NCBI GenBank assembly: GCA_035463475.1
Contig: DATHTE010000131.1
Span: forward strand, 1 to 64,000
Reading direction: 5' to 3'
From: JACPDI01 sp035463475
GTDB lineage: Bacteria > Acidobacteriota > Vicinamibacteria > Vicinamibacterales > 2-12-FULL-66-21
DNA: 64,000 bases
The notes below the pieces were generated by a model. That model was not told where the DNA came from. It made no database searches and saw nothing but the letters and a program-made list of their open reading frames with translations. Position 1 is the stretch's first letter. Each line of letters begins with the position of its first letter. Made by a program: the position numbers and the translations under genes. Below are positions 9,895 through 20,047 of the stretch, piece after piece.

Positions 9895-11208
9895 TCAGTC
9901 GTAGTACTCCAGCCCCAGGTGCGTGATCAACTCCTCGCCCTTCATGAAACGAAGCGTGTTCTTCAGCTTCATCAACTGGATGAACAGATCGTGTTCCGGG
10001 TAGAGCTCCGGCGCGTGGACGGGGCTCTTGAAGTAGAACGACAGCCACTCCTGGATCCCGCTCATGCCCGCGCGCTTCGCGAGGTCGAGGAAGAGCGAAA
10101 CGTCGAGCACGATGGGCGCGGCGAGGATCGAATCACGGCACAGGAAGTTGATCTTCAGCTGCATCGGGTAGCCGAGCCAGCCGAAGATGTCGATGTTGTC
10201 CCAGCCTTCCTTGTTGTCGCCTCGCGGCGGATAGTAGTTGATGCGGACAACGTGACAGATGTCCTTGTACAGCCCAGGATAGAGCTTCGGCTGGAGGATG
10301 TAGTCGAGGACGGACTTCTTGCTCTCCTCCTTCGTTTTGAAGGACTCGGGGTCGTCCAGCACCTCGCCGTCCCGGTTCCCCAGGATGTTCGTCGAGTACC
10401 AGCCGCTCACGCCGATCAGCCGCGCCTTCAGCCCGGGGGCGACGATCGTCTTGATCAGCGTCTGGCCGGTCTTCAGGTCCTTGCCGGCGAGCGGCGATCC
10501 CGTCTCGCTGGCCAACTGCGTGAGCGCGGGCACGTCGCCGCTCAGGTTCGGCGCGGCGTTGGCGTACGGCACCCCTTCCTTGATCGCGGCGTAGGCGTAG
10601 ATCATGCTCGACGGGATATGGTCGTCGCTCGCCTCCAGCCCCTTCTCGAACGCGGCGAGCGACTGGTGCACGGGCCCCTCGGTCATGAAAACCTCGGTGC
10701 TGCCGCACCAGACCATCACGAGGCGATCGAGCTTGTGCTGCTCCTTGAACGCCCGGATGTCCGCGCGCACCTGGTCCGCCAGGTCGCGCTTGTTCCTGCC
10801 TTTCTTGACGTTGGGGCCGTCCAGGCGCTTGACGTAGCGCCGATCGAAGACGGCGGGCCACGGTTTGATCTTCTCGAGATCCGCGCGGACCTGCTCGAGC
10901 AGCGCGGGCTCGATGACGCCCGCGGTTTTCGCCGCCTCGTAGCAGTTCTCCTCGAAGATGTCCCACGCGCCAAACACGAGATCGTTGAGATCTGCGAGGG
11001 GCACGAGCTCGCGGATGGAGGGCGAGCGTCCTTCCGTGCGTTTGCCGAGGCGGATGGTGCCGAGTTCAGTAAGAGAGCCGATGGGTTGCGCGAGACCGCG
11101 ACGGACGGCGTGCACGCCTGCGATGAATGTGGTGCTGACTGCGCCCAGGCCGACGAGCATGATGCCGAGTCTGCCCGTCGCCGGAGCAATGTTTACTGGT
11201 GCTTTCAC
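9895..11208 (-). CDS. ino1: myo-inositol-1-phosphate synthase
   Basis: 437 aa, starting at GTG 11208. It converts glucose 6-phosphate to 1L-myo-inositol 1-phosphate using NAD+. The Rossmann start IMLVGLGAVSTTFIAG, the WCGSTE segment, and the catalytic-core stretches NLSGDVPALTQLASETGSPLAGKDLKTGQT and GWYSTNILGNRDGEVL are all family hallmarks. The length fits the Bacteroidota/Acidobacteriota form rather than the ~360-aa mycobacterial or ~510-aa eukaryotic forms. It supplies inositol for inositol phospholipids or as a solute; no phosphatidylinositol synthase gene is nearby. It diverges from a methyltransferase gene, sharing a 26-bp gap. Confidence 0.95.
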   Translation of the reverse strand: MKAPVNIAPATGRLGIMLVGLGAVSTTFIAGVHAVRRGLAQPIGSLTELGTIRLGKRTEGRSPSIRELVPLADLNDLVFGAWDIFEENCYEAAKTAGVIEPALLEQVRADLEKIKPWPAVFDRRYVKRLDGPNVKKGRNKRDLADQVRADIRAFKEQHKLDRLVMVWCGSTEVFMTEGPVHQSLAAFEKGLEASDDHIPSSMIYAYAAIKEGVPYANAAPNLSGDVPALTQLASETGSPLAGKDLKTGQTLIKTIVAPGLKARLIGVSGWYSTNILGNRDGEVLDDPESFKTKEESKKSVLDYILQPKLYPGLYKDICHVVRINYYPPRGDNKEGWDNIDIFGWLGYPMQLKINFLCRDSILAAPIVLDVSLFLDLAKRAGMSGIQEWLSFYFKSPVHAPELYPEHDLFIQLMKLKNTLRFMKGEELITHLGLEYYD

Positions 11209-11215
11209 AGGGGCA

Positions 11216-11223
11216 ACTATATC
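11216..11223. promoter_or_regulatory. shared bidirectional -10 region between ino1 and methyltransferase gene
   Basis: On the minus strand TATAGT (11221-11216) ends 7 nt before the ino1 GTG. On the plus strand TATATC (11218-11223) ends 11 nt before the methyltransferase ATG. The two overlap in a gap of only 26 bp, implying divergent, essentially leaderless transcripts from one AT-rich spot. Confidence 0.5.
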
Positions 11224-11234
11224 ATCAAGGATTG

Positions 11235-11789
11235 ATGCGATTCCTGCGCCGCGGCGGCGATCCGCGCGCGTTTGCGCTCGCGATGATCGGCGTGAAGATG
11301 GGCGACCGGCTCCTGCAGGTCGGGGCGGGCGACGGCGCGCTGCTTGCCGCGCTCGCGTCGAAGGTCGGACTCACCGGCGCCGCGGTACTCGTCGAGGAGT
11401 CGGACGAAGGACTCGCCGCGGCGCGCCACGCGGCGGAACGCGAAGGTGTGCTCGTCGAGCCGCGGCGCGCGCCGTTCGCCGCGCTGCCGGCGGATCCAGG
11501 ATCGTTCGACGTCGTGGTGGTCAACGGCGTGCTGCGCGACGCGACGCCCGAGGCGCGGGTCGCGATCGTGGCCGATGTCACCCGCGTCGTCCGCGCCGGC
11601 GGCCGCTGCATCGTCGTCGATCGCGCGACGCGCGGAGGGCTCGCCGGGCTGTTAGGCGGACCCGCGCCGGACCCGGCCTATCAGCCGGAGGAACTGCTGC
11701 GCCGCGGCGGCTTCAAGGCGGTGCGAACGCTCGCCGAACGCGAAGGGCTCCGATTCACCGAGGGAGTCAGGGCGAGGGAACAGCAGTAG
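11235..11789 (+). CDS. SAM-dependent methyltransferase
   Basis: 184 aa, start chosen at ATG 11235 preceded by AAGGA (MRFLRRGGDPRAF); an in-frame upstream start would intrude into the divergent promoter. Class I motif I is LLQVGAGDGAL (about residues 20-30). The acidic end of strand 2 is VLVEESDEG, motif IV is FDVVVVNGVL, and the post-IV segment is RAGGRCIVVDRA. It belongs to the UbiE/Methyltransf_11 fold group, but the acceptor cannot be told from sequence. It diverges from ino1 and converges on the PrcB-like gene 12 nt downstream. Confidence 0.8.
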   Translation: MRFLRRGGDPRAFALAMIGVKMGDRLLQVGAGDGALLAALASKVGLTGAAVLVEESDEGLAAARHAAEREGVLVEPRRAPFAALPADPGSFDVVVVNGVLRDATPEARVAIVADVTRVVRAGGRCIVVDRATRGGLAGLLGGPAPDPAYQPEELLRRGGFKAVRTLAEREGLRFTEGVRAREQQ

Positions 11790-11801
11790 GGCGGGCCTGC
11801 G

Positions 11802-12257
11802 TCAATCACAGGCGCCCCGCGCGCGCGAGGACCAGCTCACGTCAACCCTGTCGGCGTCGCGCGGGATGGCGATCACTTCGAAGGGTGTCGTCAGCACCTG
11901 GGCGGTGGCGCAGCTCCCGGGTGTGAGCTCCACGGCGATCACCTCGTACCTGCCGTTCCGCCTCCGCACCTCGTCGACCTGCACGGTGTAGCCCGAGGTG
12001 GGCCGCGTGCCGAGCGCGACGATCACCGCGGCCTCCGACGCGAAGTCAATCGCGCGCGGCGCGTCGTGGAGCCCGAACCCCAGCTGACGCTGCGCCGTTT
12101 CCCACTCCGCCGCGCTGCGGACGACTACAACCTGCTGCTCGGAGAACGCGCTGAACGCGCCGCTTCCGATGTGTCGAAACGGAACCGCGGGAGCGGTCAC
12201 GACCGAACAGGCGGCGAACGTCAGCGCGAACGCCAGGCCTCTTGACGCGCGGAACAT
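11802..12257 (-). CDS. PrcB-like exported protein (protease-complex C-terminal domain)
   Basis: 151 aa with start at ATG 12257, which has GAGGAA in front; an upstream in-frame start would extend into the divergent operator. The first 17 residues end in FAAC, so it is either a lipoprotein with an imperfect lipobox or a signal-peptide protein. The mature part contains VVVVRSAAEWETAQRQLG, AAVIVALGTRPTSGYTVQVDEV and LTTPFEVIAIPRD, the pattern of the PrcB C-terminal domain (treponemal protease complex subunit PrcB and relatives). It probably acts as a periplasmic protein-interaction module. It diverges from the blaI-type gene. Confidence 0.6.
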   Translation of the reverse strand: MFRASRGLAFALTFAACSVVTAPAVPFRHIGSGAFSAFSEQQVVVVRSAAEWETAQRQLGFGLHDAPRAIDFASEAAVIVALGTRPTSGYTVQVDEVRRRNGRYEVIAVELTPGSCATAQVLTTPFEVIAIPRDADRVDVSWSSRARGACD

Positions 12258-12319
12258 GATCGCGTTCCTCGTGTCCAAATATACGGCGGCGGTGGAAGCC
12301 GTCAAGCGACCGATTTTCG

Positions 12320-12357
12320 TTGACAAGTGCTATATCGTTAGTACTAATTAATTAGTA
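12320..12357 (+). promoter_or_regulatory. promoter and palindromic operator of the BlaI-type gene
   Basis: TTGACA at 12320-12325 is a consensus -35. A perfect 16-bp palindrome TACTAATTAATTAGTA occupies 12342-12357. Its left part (TACTAA, 16 nt from the -35) doubles as the -10, and its last base is the A of the ATG at 12357. BlaI/MecI/CopY repressors bind such TACTA-TAGTA dyads, so autorepression is expected, with a leaderless mRNA. Confidence 0.75.
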
Positions 12358-12731
12358 TGAATAAGCCCAGCAGCACGCTGACGCCACAGGAACTGGAAAT
12401 CATGAAAGTCGTGTGGCGCATCGGCCGCGTGTCGGTCAGGGACGTGTACGAGGCGCTGCGCGAGCGGCGGGTCCTCGCCTATACCACCGTGATGACGATG
12501 ATGAAGGTGCTGGAACGCAAAGGGCATCTGAAGGCGCAGCGCGAGGGGCGGGCGCACGTCTACACCGCCGTACGGCCGCAGCAGCGCGTGCTCCGGGACA
12601 TGGTCCGCGAGTTCCTGAACCGCGTCTTCAACGGTTCGGCGGAGCCGCTCGTTCAGCACCTCGTGCGTGACGGGCGGCTGACCGAGTCCGAGCTGCGCGA
12701 CATCGTACGGCGGCTCGAGCGCGGCAACTGA
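12357..12731 (+). CDS. BlaI/MecI/CopY-family transcriptional repressor
   Basis: 124 aa, normal for the family. The winged helix occupies about residues 5-75 (LTPQELEIMKVVWRIGRVSVRDVYEAL and YTTVMTMMKVLERKGHLKAQREGRAHVYTA), followed by the dimerisation region with RDMVREFLNRVF and the C-terminal ESELRDIVRRLE helix. In characterised systems the partner membrane protease triggers cleavage of the repressor and releases the operator. The adjacent M56 protease gene starts 11 nt downstream, so the pair is bicistronic. The operator covers its own promoter. No beta-lactamase gene is next door, so the regulated target is unknown. Confidence 0.92.
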   Translation: MNKPSSTLTPQELEIMKVVWRIGRVSVRDVYEALRERRVLAYTTVMTMMKVLERKGHLKAQREGRAHVYTAVRPQQRVLRDMVREFLNRVFNGSAEPLVQHLVRDGRLTESELRDIVRRLERGN

Positions 12732-12742
12732 GGAGTGGCGTG

Positions 12743-14035
12743 ATGGACTCCCTGAGTGTGGGCAACTTGATTGCGCACGCGCTGCAGGCCGGGCTGTTGA
12801 CTGCCGGCGCGGCGATCCTCGCGCGCGTGCACTCCGGCGCGCATCCCCAGCTGCGCCTCGCGCTGTGGCAGGGTGTCCTATTCGCGAGCGCGGCGCTGCC
12901 GTTCATCCAGCCGTGGCACACCGCGTCCTATGAGGTCGTCGTGTCGGAGACGATCGGGGCGACGGTGTGGACCGGCCCAACGCCCGGCACCTTCGATCCG
13001 TCCGGCCTGCTGCTTCCGTTGCTGGGAGCGGTTCTCGCCGGCGGCGTCCTTGTTCGCGTCGCGTGGCTTGGCGCCGGCCTCTGGCAACTGCGACGCCTGC
13101 GCCTCGCCGCCCGCCCGTTGGACGTCATTCCCGAGCCCCTGCGTGCCGCGGCGTGGCGGGCCCGGGCGGACGCGACGTTCTACCTGTCGGATCTTCCCGG
13201 GCCGATCAGCTTCGGCCTGGTGCGAGGCCGCATCCTGCTGCCGCGCCACTTCGCGGCGCTCGACGGCGAGTCGCAATATCTCGCGGCGCTTCACGAGCTC
13301 GTCCACGTGCGCAGGCGGGACGCGCTCCAGTGCCTCCTCGAGGAATGCGCCGTCGCGATTCTCTGGTTCTATCCCTGGAGCTGGTGGGTCCGCAGCCGCC
13401 TTCGCCTCGCGCGCGAGCAGGTCGTGGATCGGGCGACGGCGGGCACCCGCTCGGACCGCGCCGCCTACGTCAGGACGCTCCTGAGTTTTGCCGGGCACCA
13501 GCCGCCGTTTCTGCCAACCGCCGCGGGCATGTGGCGCCCGCGCGAACTTCGCGCGCGCATCGACGCGCTGTATCGGGAGGTCTCCATGTCGCGCACCCGT
13601 CTCTTCGCCGCCGGCGCGTCCGTCGCATTCAGCCTTGCAGGGTTCGCCGCGGCCGGCGCGGCGGCGTTCCCCTTCCACGCGCCGGCTGACCCGGCGATCA
13701 CGACGCCGGCACCCGATCTGGCGCTCCAGGACAGCGGCCAGGCAGACGAGCCGGTGAGAATCGGCGGAGACGTGAAGCCGCCGAAGAAGATCAAGCACGT
13801 CGATCCGGTCTACCCGCCTGAGGCCAAGGAAGCCGGCATCGAAGGGATCGTGATCATCGACGCGATCGTCGACAAGGAAGGCAAGGTCGGCCACGCGGAG
13901 GTCGTCCGGTCGGTCCCCGAACTGGATCAGGCCGCGCTGGACGCGGTGCTGCAATGGGAGTTCGAGCCTACCTACATCAAAGGGAAGGCGGTCTCCGTGA
14001 GGTTTACGGTGACGATCAACTTCACGCTCAAGTAA
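12743..14035 (+). CDS. M56 (BlaR1-like) membrane metalloprotease with C-terminal TonB domain
   Basis: 430 aa from ATG 12743 (AGGAG 7 nt upstream; a GTG one codon earlier is less likely). The N-terminal part has membrane helices (about 10-27, 38-53, 80-105), then the zinc protease site HELVHVRRRD with the third-ligand helix region RLAREQVVDRAT, and another helix at about 295-312 after RTRLFAAGA. The last ~95 residues (KPPKKIKHVDPVYPPEAKEAGIEG...EFEPTYIKG) are a TonB/energy-transducer C-terminal domain in place of the penicillin-binding sensor of BlaR1. It is probably an inner-membrane sensor protease that inactivates the BlaI-type partner; the ligand is unknown. Confidence 0.88.
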   Translation: MDSLSVGNLIAHALQAGLLTAGAAILARVHSGAHPQLRLALWQGVLFASAALPFIQPWHTASYEVVVSETIGATVWTGPTPGTFDPSGLLLPLLGAVLAGGVLVRVAWLGAGLWQLRRLRLAARPLDVIPEPLRAAAWRARADATFYLSDLPGPISFGLVRGRILLPRHFAALDGESQYLAALHELVHVRRRDALQCLLEECAVAILWFYPWSWWVRSRLRLAREQVVDRATAGTRSDRAAYVRTLLSFAGHQPPFLPTAAGMWRPRELRARIDALYREVSMSRTRLFAAGASVAFSLAGFAAAGAAAFPFHAPADPAITTPAPDLALQDSGQADEPVRIGGDVKPPKKIKHVDPVYPPEAKEAGIEGIVIIDAIVDKEGKVGHAEVVRSVPELDQAALDAVLQWEFEPTYIKGKAVSVRFTVTINFTLK

Positions 14036-14056
14036 GGACGGAAGCGGTCGGCCGGC

Positions 14057-14821
14057 TCAGCGCGCGCAGGTCAGGTGGCGGCCGCCGTCGATCGCGATCG
14101 TCTCGCCCGTGATCCACCCGCTGCGCTCGGACGCCAGGAACGCGATCAGTTCGGCGATCTCGTCAACGGTCCCCGGCCGTCCGAGCGGGTGTGTCTCCTT
14201 CGATCGCTCCAGGAACGCGGCGTACTGCTCTTCTCCCATGCCGCTGCGGCGGTGCAGGTTCGTCACCACCACGCCGGGGTTCACGGCGTTGACGCGCACC
14301 CCCTTCGGCGCCAGTTCCAGCGCCGCGCAGCGTGTCAGTTGGTCCACCGCCGCCTTGCTCACCGCGTAAGCGAGGATCCCCGGAAACGAGCGCAGCCCCG
14401 CCACACTCGAGACGTTCACGACCGCGCCGCGCCGCGCCGCGAGGTGCGGCACCGCCGCGCGCGTGAGCCGGAAGACGGCGCTGACGTTGATGTCGAGCAT
14501 GCGGTCCCACGCCGGATCGTCGGTGCTCTCGATGGTGCCGGACCCGATGATGCCCGCGGCGTTGACCAGCGCGTCCAGGCCGCCGAATCGCTCCAGGGCG
14601 AGGCCGATGATGCGGGCCGGCGCGCCAGGATCGACGACGTCGGCCTGCAGCGTGGCGCAGGCGCCGCCTCGCTGCGCAATCTCGCCGGCGGTGGCTTGCA
14701 GCGCTGAGGGGTCGCGCCCGACGGCGACCACCGCGCGCCCGTCAGCCGCCAGCCGCAGGGCCGTTGCGCGGCCGATCCCCGACGTCGCGCCCGTGACGAT
14801 CGCTACGGATTGAGTGCTCAT
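14057..14821 (-). CDS. short-chain dehydrogenase/reductase (FabG-like)
   Basis: 254 aa. Classical SDR with the cofactor motif TGATSGIG (about 10-17), NAAG (about 87-90), the catalytic serine in VNVSSVAGL, YAVSK, and the NPGVV and WITGETIAIDGG endings. The basic residue after strand 2 (VVAVGRDPS) suggests NADP preference. The substrate cannot be assigned; the overall pattern is that of the 3-oxoacyl-ACP reductase/glucose dehydrogenase group. It converges with the BlaR1-like gene (21-nt gap) and diverges from the ZIP transporter gene. Confidence 0.9.
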   Translation of the reverse strand: MSTQSVAIVTGATSGIGRATALRLAADGRAVVAVGRDPSALQATAGEIAQRGGACATLQADVVDPGAPARIIGLALERFGGLDALVNAAGIIGSGTIESTDDPAWDRMLDINVSAVFRLTRAAVPHLAARRGAVVNVSSVAGLRSFPGILAYAVSKAAVDQLTRCAALELAPKGVRVNAVNPGVVVTNLHRRSGMGEEQYAAFLERSKETHPLGRPGTVDEIAELIAFLASERSGWITGETIAIDGGRHLTCAR

Positions 14822-14834
14822 GATCGGGTGAGGG

Positions 14835-14840
14835 TATCAT
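14835..14840 (+). promoter_or_regulatory. candidate -10 box (TATCAT) for the ZIP transporter gene
   Basis: TATCAT ends 7 nt before the GTG start at 14848, placing the transcription start at the start codon. The whole divergent gap is 26 bp. Confidence 0.35.
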
Positions 14841-14847
14841 TCCGGCG

Positions 14848-15579
14848 GTGCGGATCTTCGCGGCCCTCGGCCTGAGCGCGCTCGGGAGCGCCGGCGGCGT
14901 GCTCGTGGCCTCGCTGCTGCTGCTCACCGGAGACAGGGTGCGGACACGCGTGCTGCCGTCGCTCATCAGCTACGCGGTCGGCACGCTCCTCGGGGCGGCG
15001 CTCCTCGGCCTGCTGCCCGAGGCGCTCGAGTCGAGGGCCCCTACGGTTGTTTTCGCGAGCCTGCTGGTCGGCATCTTCACCTTCTTCATCCTTGAAAAAC
15101 TGGTCCTCTGGCGCCACTGCCACGACACGGCGGACTGCCAGATACACCGCAGCACCGCCACGCTCGTCGTCATCGGAGACGGTTTCCATGCGCTGGTGGA
15201 CGGCGCGGTCATCGCGGCCGCCGTCACCGTCTCGCTGCCGCTCGGCGTGACGACGGCGCTGGCCATTGCCGCGCACGAGGTTCCGCAGCAAGTGGGAGAC
15301 GTGGCCATCCTGCTCGGCGCGGGGTATTCGCGATTGCGCGCTTTCTCGCTGAACCTCGTCGCGGGCGCGAGCGCAGTCCTCGGCGCGATGGTGATGCTGA
15401 TGTTCGCCGAGGCCACGCCGGCCATCCTTGGCTACGTCCTCGGCTTCGCCGCGGGGAACTTCCTCTACGTGGCGATGGCGGACCTGATCCCGCACCTTCA
15501 CCGCGGGGAAGTGGAAGGCAGTTCCGTGCGGCAGGTGCTGATGATTGCGGCGGGGATTGCCACCATAGTGGCCCTCTGA
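14848..15579 (+). CDS. ZIP-family divalent metal transporter
   Basis: 243 aa, GTG start. Seven or eight membrane helices with the ZIP metal-site motifs HALVDGAVIAAA in one helix and HEVPQQVGDVAIL in the next. A His/Cys loop (WRHCHDTADCQIH) between helices 3 and 4 is typical of the variable metal-binding loop, and a final metal-like LIPHLHRGE occurs near the C-terminus. It probably imports zinc or a related divalent ion into the cytoplasm. The stop codon lies beside GGGTTCA repeats and 8 nt from the convergent lipoprotein gene. Metal specificity is not decidable from sequence. Confidence 0.9.
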   Translation: MRIFAALGLSALGSAGGVLVASLLLLTGDRVRTRVLPSLISYAVGTLLGAALLGLLPEALESRAPTVVFASLLVGIFTFFILEKLVLWRHCHDTADCQIHRSTATLVVIGDGFHALVDGAVIAAAVTVSLPLGVTTALAIAAHEVPQQVGDVAILLGAGYSRLRAFSLNLVAGASAVLGAMVMLMFAEATPAILGYVLGFAAGNFLYVAMADLIPHLHRGEVEGSSVRQVLMIAAGIATIVAL

Positions 15580-15582
15580 AAC

Positions 15583-15700
15583 AGGGTTCAGGGTTCAGCG
15601 TTTAGACGGCCTTCGGGCCGAGCGTTCGTCATTCCGCCCGGTTTCGACCGTGCCTTCGCCATCCGGCCTTCGGCATTCGGTGTTCGCGGTTGTCGCGGTC
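15583..15700. repeat. GGGTTCA x2 plus NAEGRMA-type repeat entering the 3' end of a gene
   Basis: Two GGGTTCA heptamers (15584-15597) supply the stop codon of the minus-strand lipoprotein gene. Words related to GGCCTTCGGCATTCGG continue to about 15700 inside the coding region. They are read as PNAEGRMAKA and similar at the C-terminus of that protein. Confidence 0.75.
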
Positions 15701-16460
15701 TGCCGCGCCTGATGGTCCACCAGATCAGCCCGACGAGCAGGACCATCGCGCCGGCGAAGGCTCCCGCGAACAGCCACAGCGTGCGGTGGAGGATGGACTC
15801 GCGATCCATTCGCGCCTCCATTTCGACCGGCACGCCCGCGAGACGATCCGCGAGGCGTTGTTCCCAGCGCAGGATGTTGCCGCGCTCGGCCGAGCCGGGG
15901 CTGTTCGTCTCGAGGTCGCGGACGTTGTGATAGAAGATGCGGCTCGGCAGGTGCAGCTTGAACGCGACGAGCTCGGCGCCCGTCCACTTCACTTCCGGAA
16001 CAGGCCGCCCTTTCCCCTCGACGCGCTGGCGAAACACAGCCCCCGTCTCCGCGACGCTCAGCTCGTAGCGCGCCCACGAGAACGGCGACGCCTTCTGGAG
16101 CTGGCGGATGTCGGGGACCTCGAGGCGGACCTGGATAAAGCGCCTGCCCTGGCGGCGCCAGCTCCGGCTCACGCGAGTCACTTCCGCGACGGGCGACTCG
16201 AAGAGTCGTCGCACCTCTTCGCGATCGACGCGCGCCGCCGCGCGAGTCGGGAGCGGCATTCCGCGCAGCGCGACGAGCGCGGGAATCGACGAGTTGACGA
16301 TGACGGTCGCCGAGCCGTCGAGGTCGAGGTAGACGTCTTCCTCGTATTCGTACTGGCGCGCGAAGCTGCCTCGTCCGCCGCCGGCGCACGCGGCGGCGAG
16401 GCCCGCGGCGAGGCAGAGAAGCGCGACCAGGATCGCTGCGGCGGGCCGCCGTCCGGGCAT
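15588..16460 (-). CDS. membrane-anchored lipoprotein, function unknown
   Basis: 290 aa from ATG 16460. The signal peptide ends in a good lipobox (LAAGLAAAC, Cys at about 25). The mature domain (about 35-220) contains YEEDVYLDLDGSATVIVNSSIPAL and GMPLPTRAAARVDREEVRRLFE and looks like a secreted beta-rich domain. A C-terminal TM helix follows (about 232-255, LFAGAFAGAMVLLVGLIWW), then a basic tail. The final ~30 residues (PNAEGRMAKARSKPGG..., LNAEP) are encoded by the intergenic repeat type and are probably not functional. It diverges from polA across 27 bp. I do not recognise the family. Confidence 0.75.
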   Translation of the reverse strand: MPGRRPAAAILVALLCLAAGLAAACAGGGRGSFARQYEYEEDVYLDLDGSATVIVNSSIPALVALRGMPLPTRAAARVDREEVRRLFESPVAEVTRVSRSWRRQGRRFIQVRLEVPDIRQLQKASPFSWARYELSVAETGAVFRQRVEGKGRPVPEVKWTGAELVAFKLHLPSRIFYHNVRDLETNSPGSAERGNILRWEQRLADRLAGVPVEMEARMDRESILHRTLWLFAGAFAGAMVLLVGLIWWTIRRGRPRQPRTPNAEGRMAKARSKPGGMTNARPEGRLNAEP

Positions 16461-16487
16461 CTCCGAATGATAAGATGAAATGTTCCC

Positions 16488-19193
<2,706 letters not shown>

Positions 19194-19198
19194 GCGGT

Positions 19199-20026
19199 CT
19201 AGCGGCTGCCGATCGACCAGCGCTGCTTGAACGCCTCCCACCGATCGCGCAACGCGGCCGCCTGTTTGTCCTGATCGCGCGCCGCGCGCCGCGCCAGCTC
19301 CGGGATCAACGCCAGGAGGACGATGCGCTCGAGGTCGGCGCGCAGCTGCGCGCCGCGATCGGGCGCGAGCGGCGCCCGCACCCACGCGGCGTGTGCCGCG
19401 TCCCACGCCTCGTCGAGATCCCCCGCGCCGCGGGCCGCCACCACGCGCCAGTACGCCGCGGCGCCGAGCGTCGGATCGCGTTCCAGCTCCTGCTCGAGGC
19501 GGGCGCCCAGCCGCCCGTACTCCTTCGTCCGGCTCTTCTCGTCGTGCGCCTGGGCGGCGCGGTCGCACGCGGTGGCCCACCAGTCGACGAGCCGCTCGCG
19601 CCCGCCGGGCCCCACGAACTCGAGGCGCGGCTCGTTGAGCAACGATTCGAAGAGCGCGGCGGCGGCGCCGAACTGGTCCTCGAAGTACAGCGTCTGCGCC
19701 GAACCGACCAGCCACTCCGCGCGCAAGGCCGGGGCGAGCGGCAGGCCCCCGGCATCGAGGAGCGCGACGCGGGCGTCCGACAGGTCGCGGCCGTCGGCCG
19801 TGCTGCGGTAGCGCTCGAGCAAGGCCCGGCCGAGGATGACGAGGGCCTCCGGAGCGACCTTCGGATCCGCCGCCGCTGCCCGGGCGGCAACCACCGCCGC
19901 GTCGTACTGGGCGGAGTTGTAGGCCCGCCGGGCGTCGGCGATGTCGTCCGGGCTGGCGCCCGCGGACGGCTGGGACGTCGCGAGCACGAGCAGCAGGACC
20001 GCCGTGCATCTGCGCATGATCGGCAT
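19199..20026 (-). CDS. secreted TPR-like protein, function unknown
   Basis: 275 aa with a signal peptide ending near residue 24 (LLLVLATSQPSAGA). The start could be ATG 20026 or ATG 20017 (MRRCTAVLLL); the latter gives a shorter, more typical signal. The mature chain is alpha-helical, with tetratricopeptide-like spacing (ADARRAYNSAQYDAAVVAARAAA, LVILGRALLERY, DQFGAAAALFESLL). No catalytic motif is visible. It probably acts as a periplasmic scaffold. It converges with polA with only 5 nt between them and diverges from pcnB. Confidence 0.75.
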   Translation of the reverse strand: MPIMRRCTAVLLLVLATSQPSAGASPDDIADARRAYNSAQYDAAVVAARAAAADPKVAPEALVILGRALLERYRSTADGRDLSDARVALLDAGGLPLAPALRAEWLVGSAQTLYFEDQFGAAAALFESLLNEPRLEFVGPGGRERLVDWWATACDRAAQAHDEKSRTKEYGRLGARLEQELERDPTLGAAAYWRVVAARGAGDLDEAWDAAHAAWVRAPLAPDRGAQLRADLERIVLLALIPELARRAARDQDKQAAALRDRWEAFKQRWSIGSR

Positions 20027-20033
20027 CGTACCC

Positions 20034-20039
20034 TATAAT
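20034..20039 (+). promoter_or_regulatory. consensus -10 (TATAAT) of pcnB
   Basis: A perfect TATAAT ends 8 nt before the ATG at 20048, so the mRNA would start at about 20046 with a 1-2 nt leader. No convincing -35 is seen. Its reverse complement (TATAGG on the minus strand) could serve the divergent gene in the same way. Confidence 0.6.
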
Positions 20040-20047
20040 CCAATTCG

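Noticed and set aside
9714..9926. Open frame reading IGQSGNRA repeats through the octamer array
   Set aside because: It is only the translation of the 8-bp tandem repeat; no ribosome site and no non-repeat domain.
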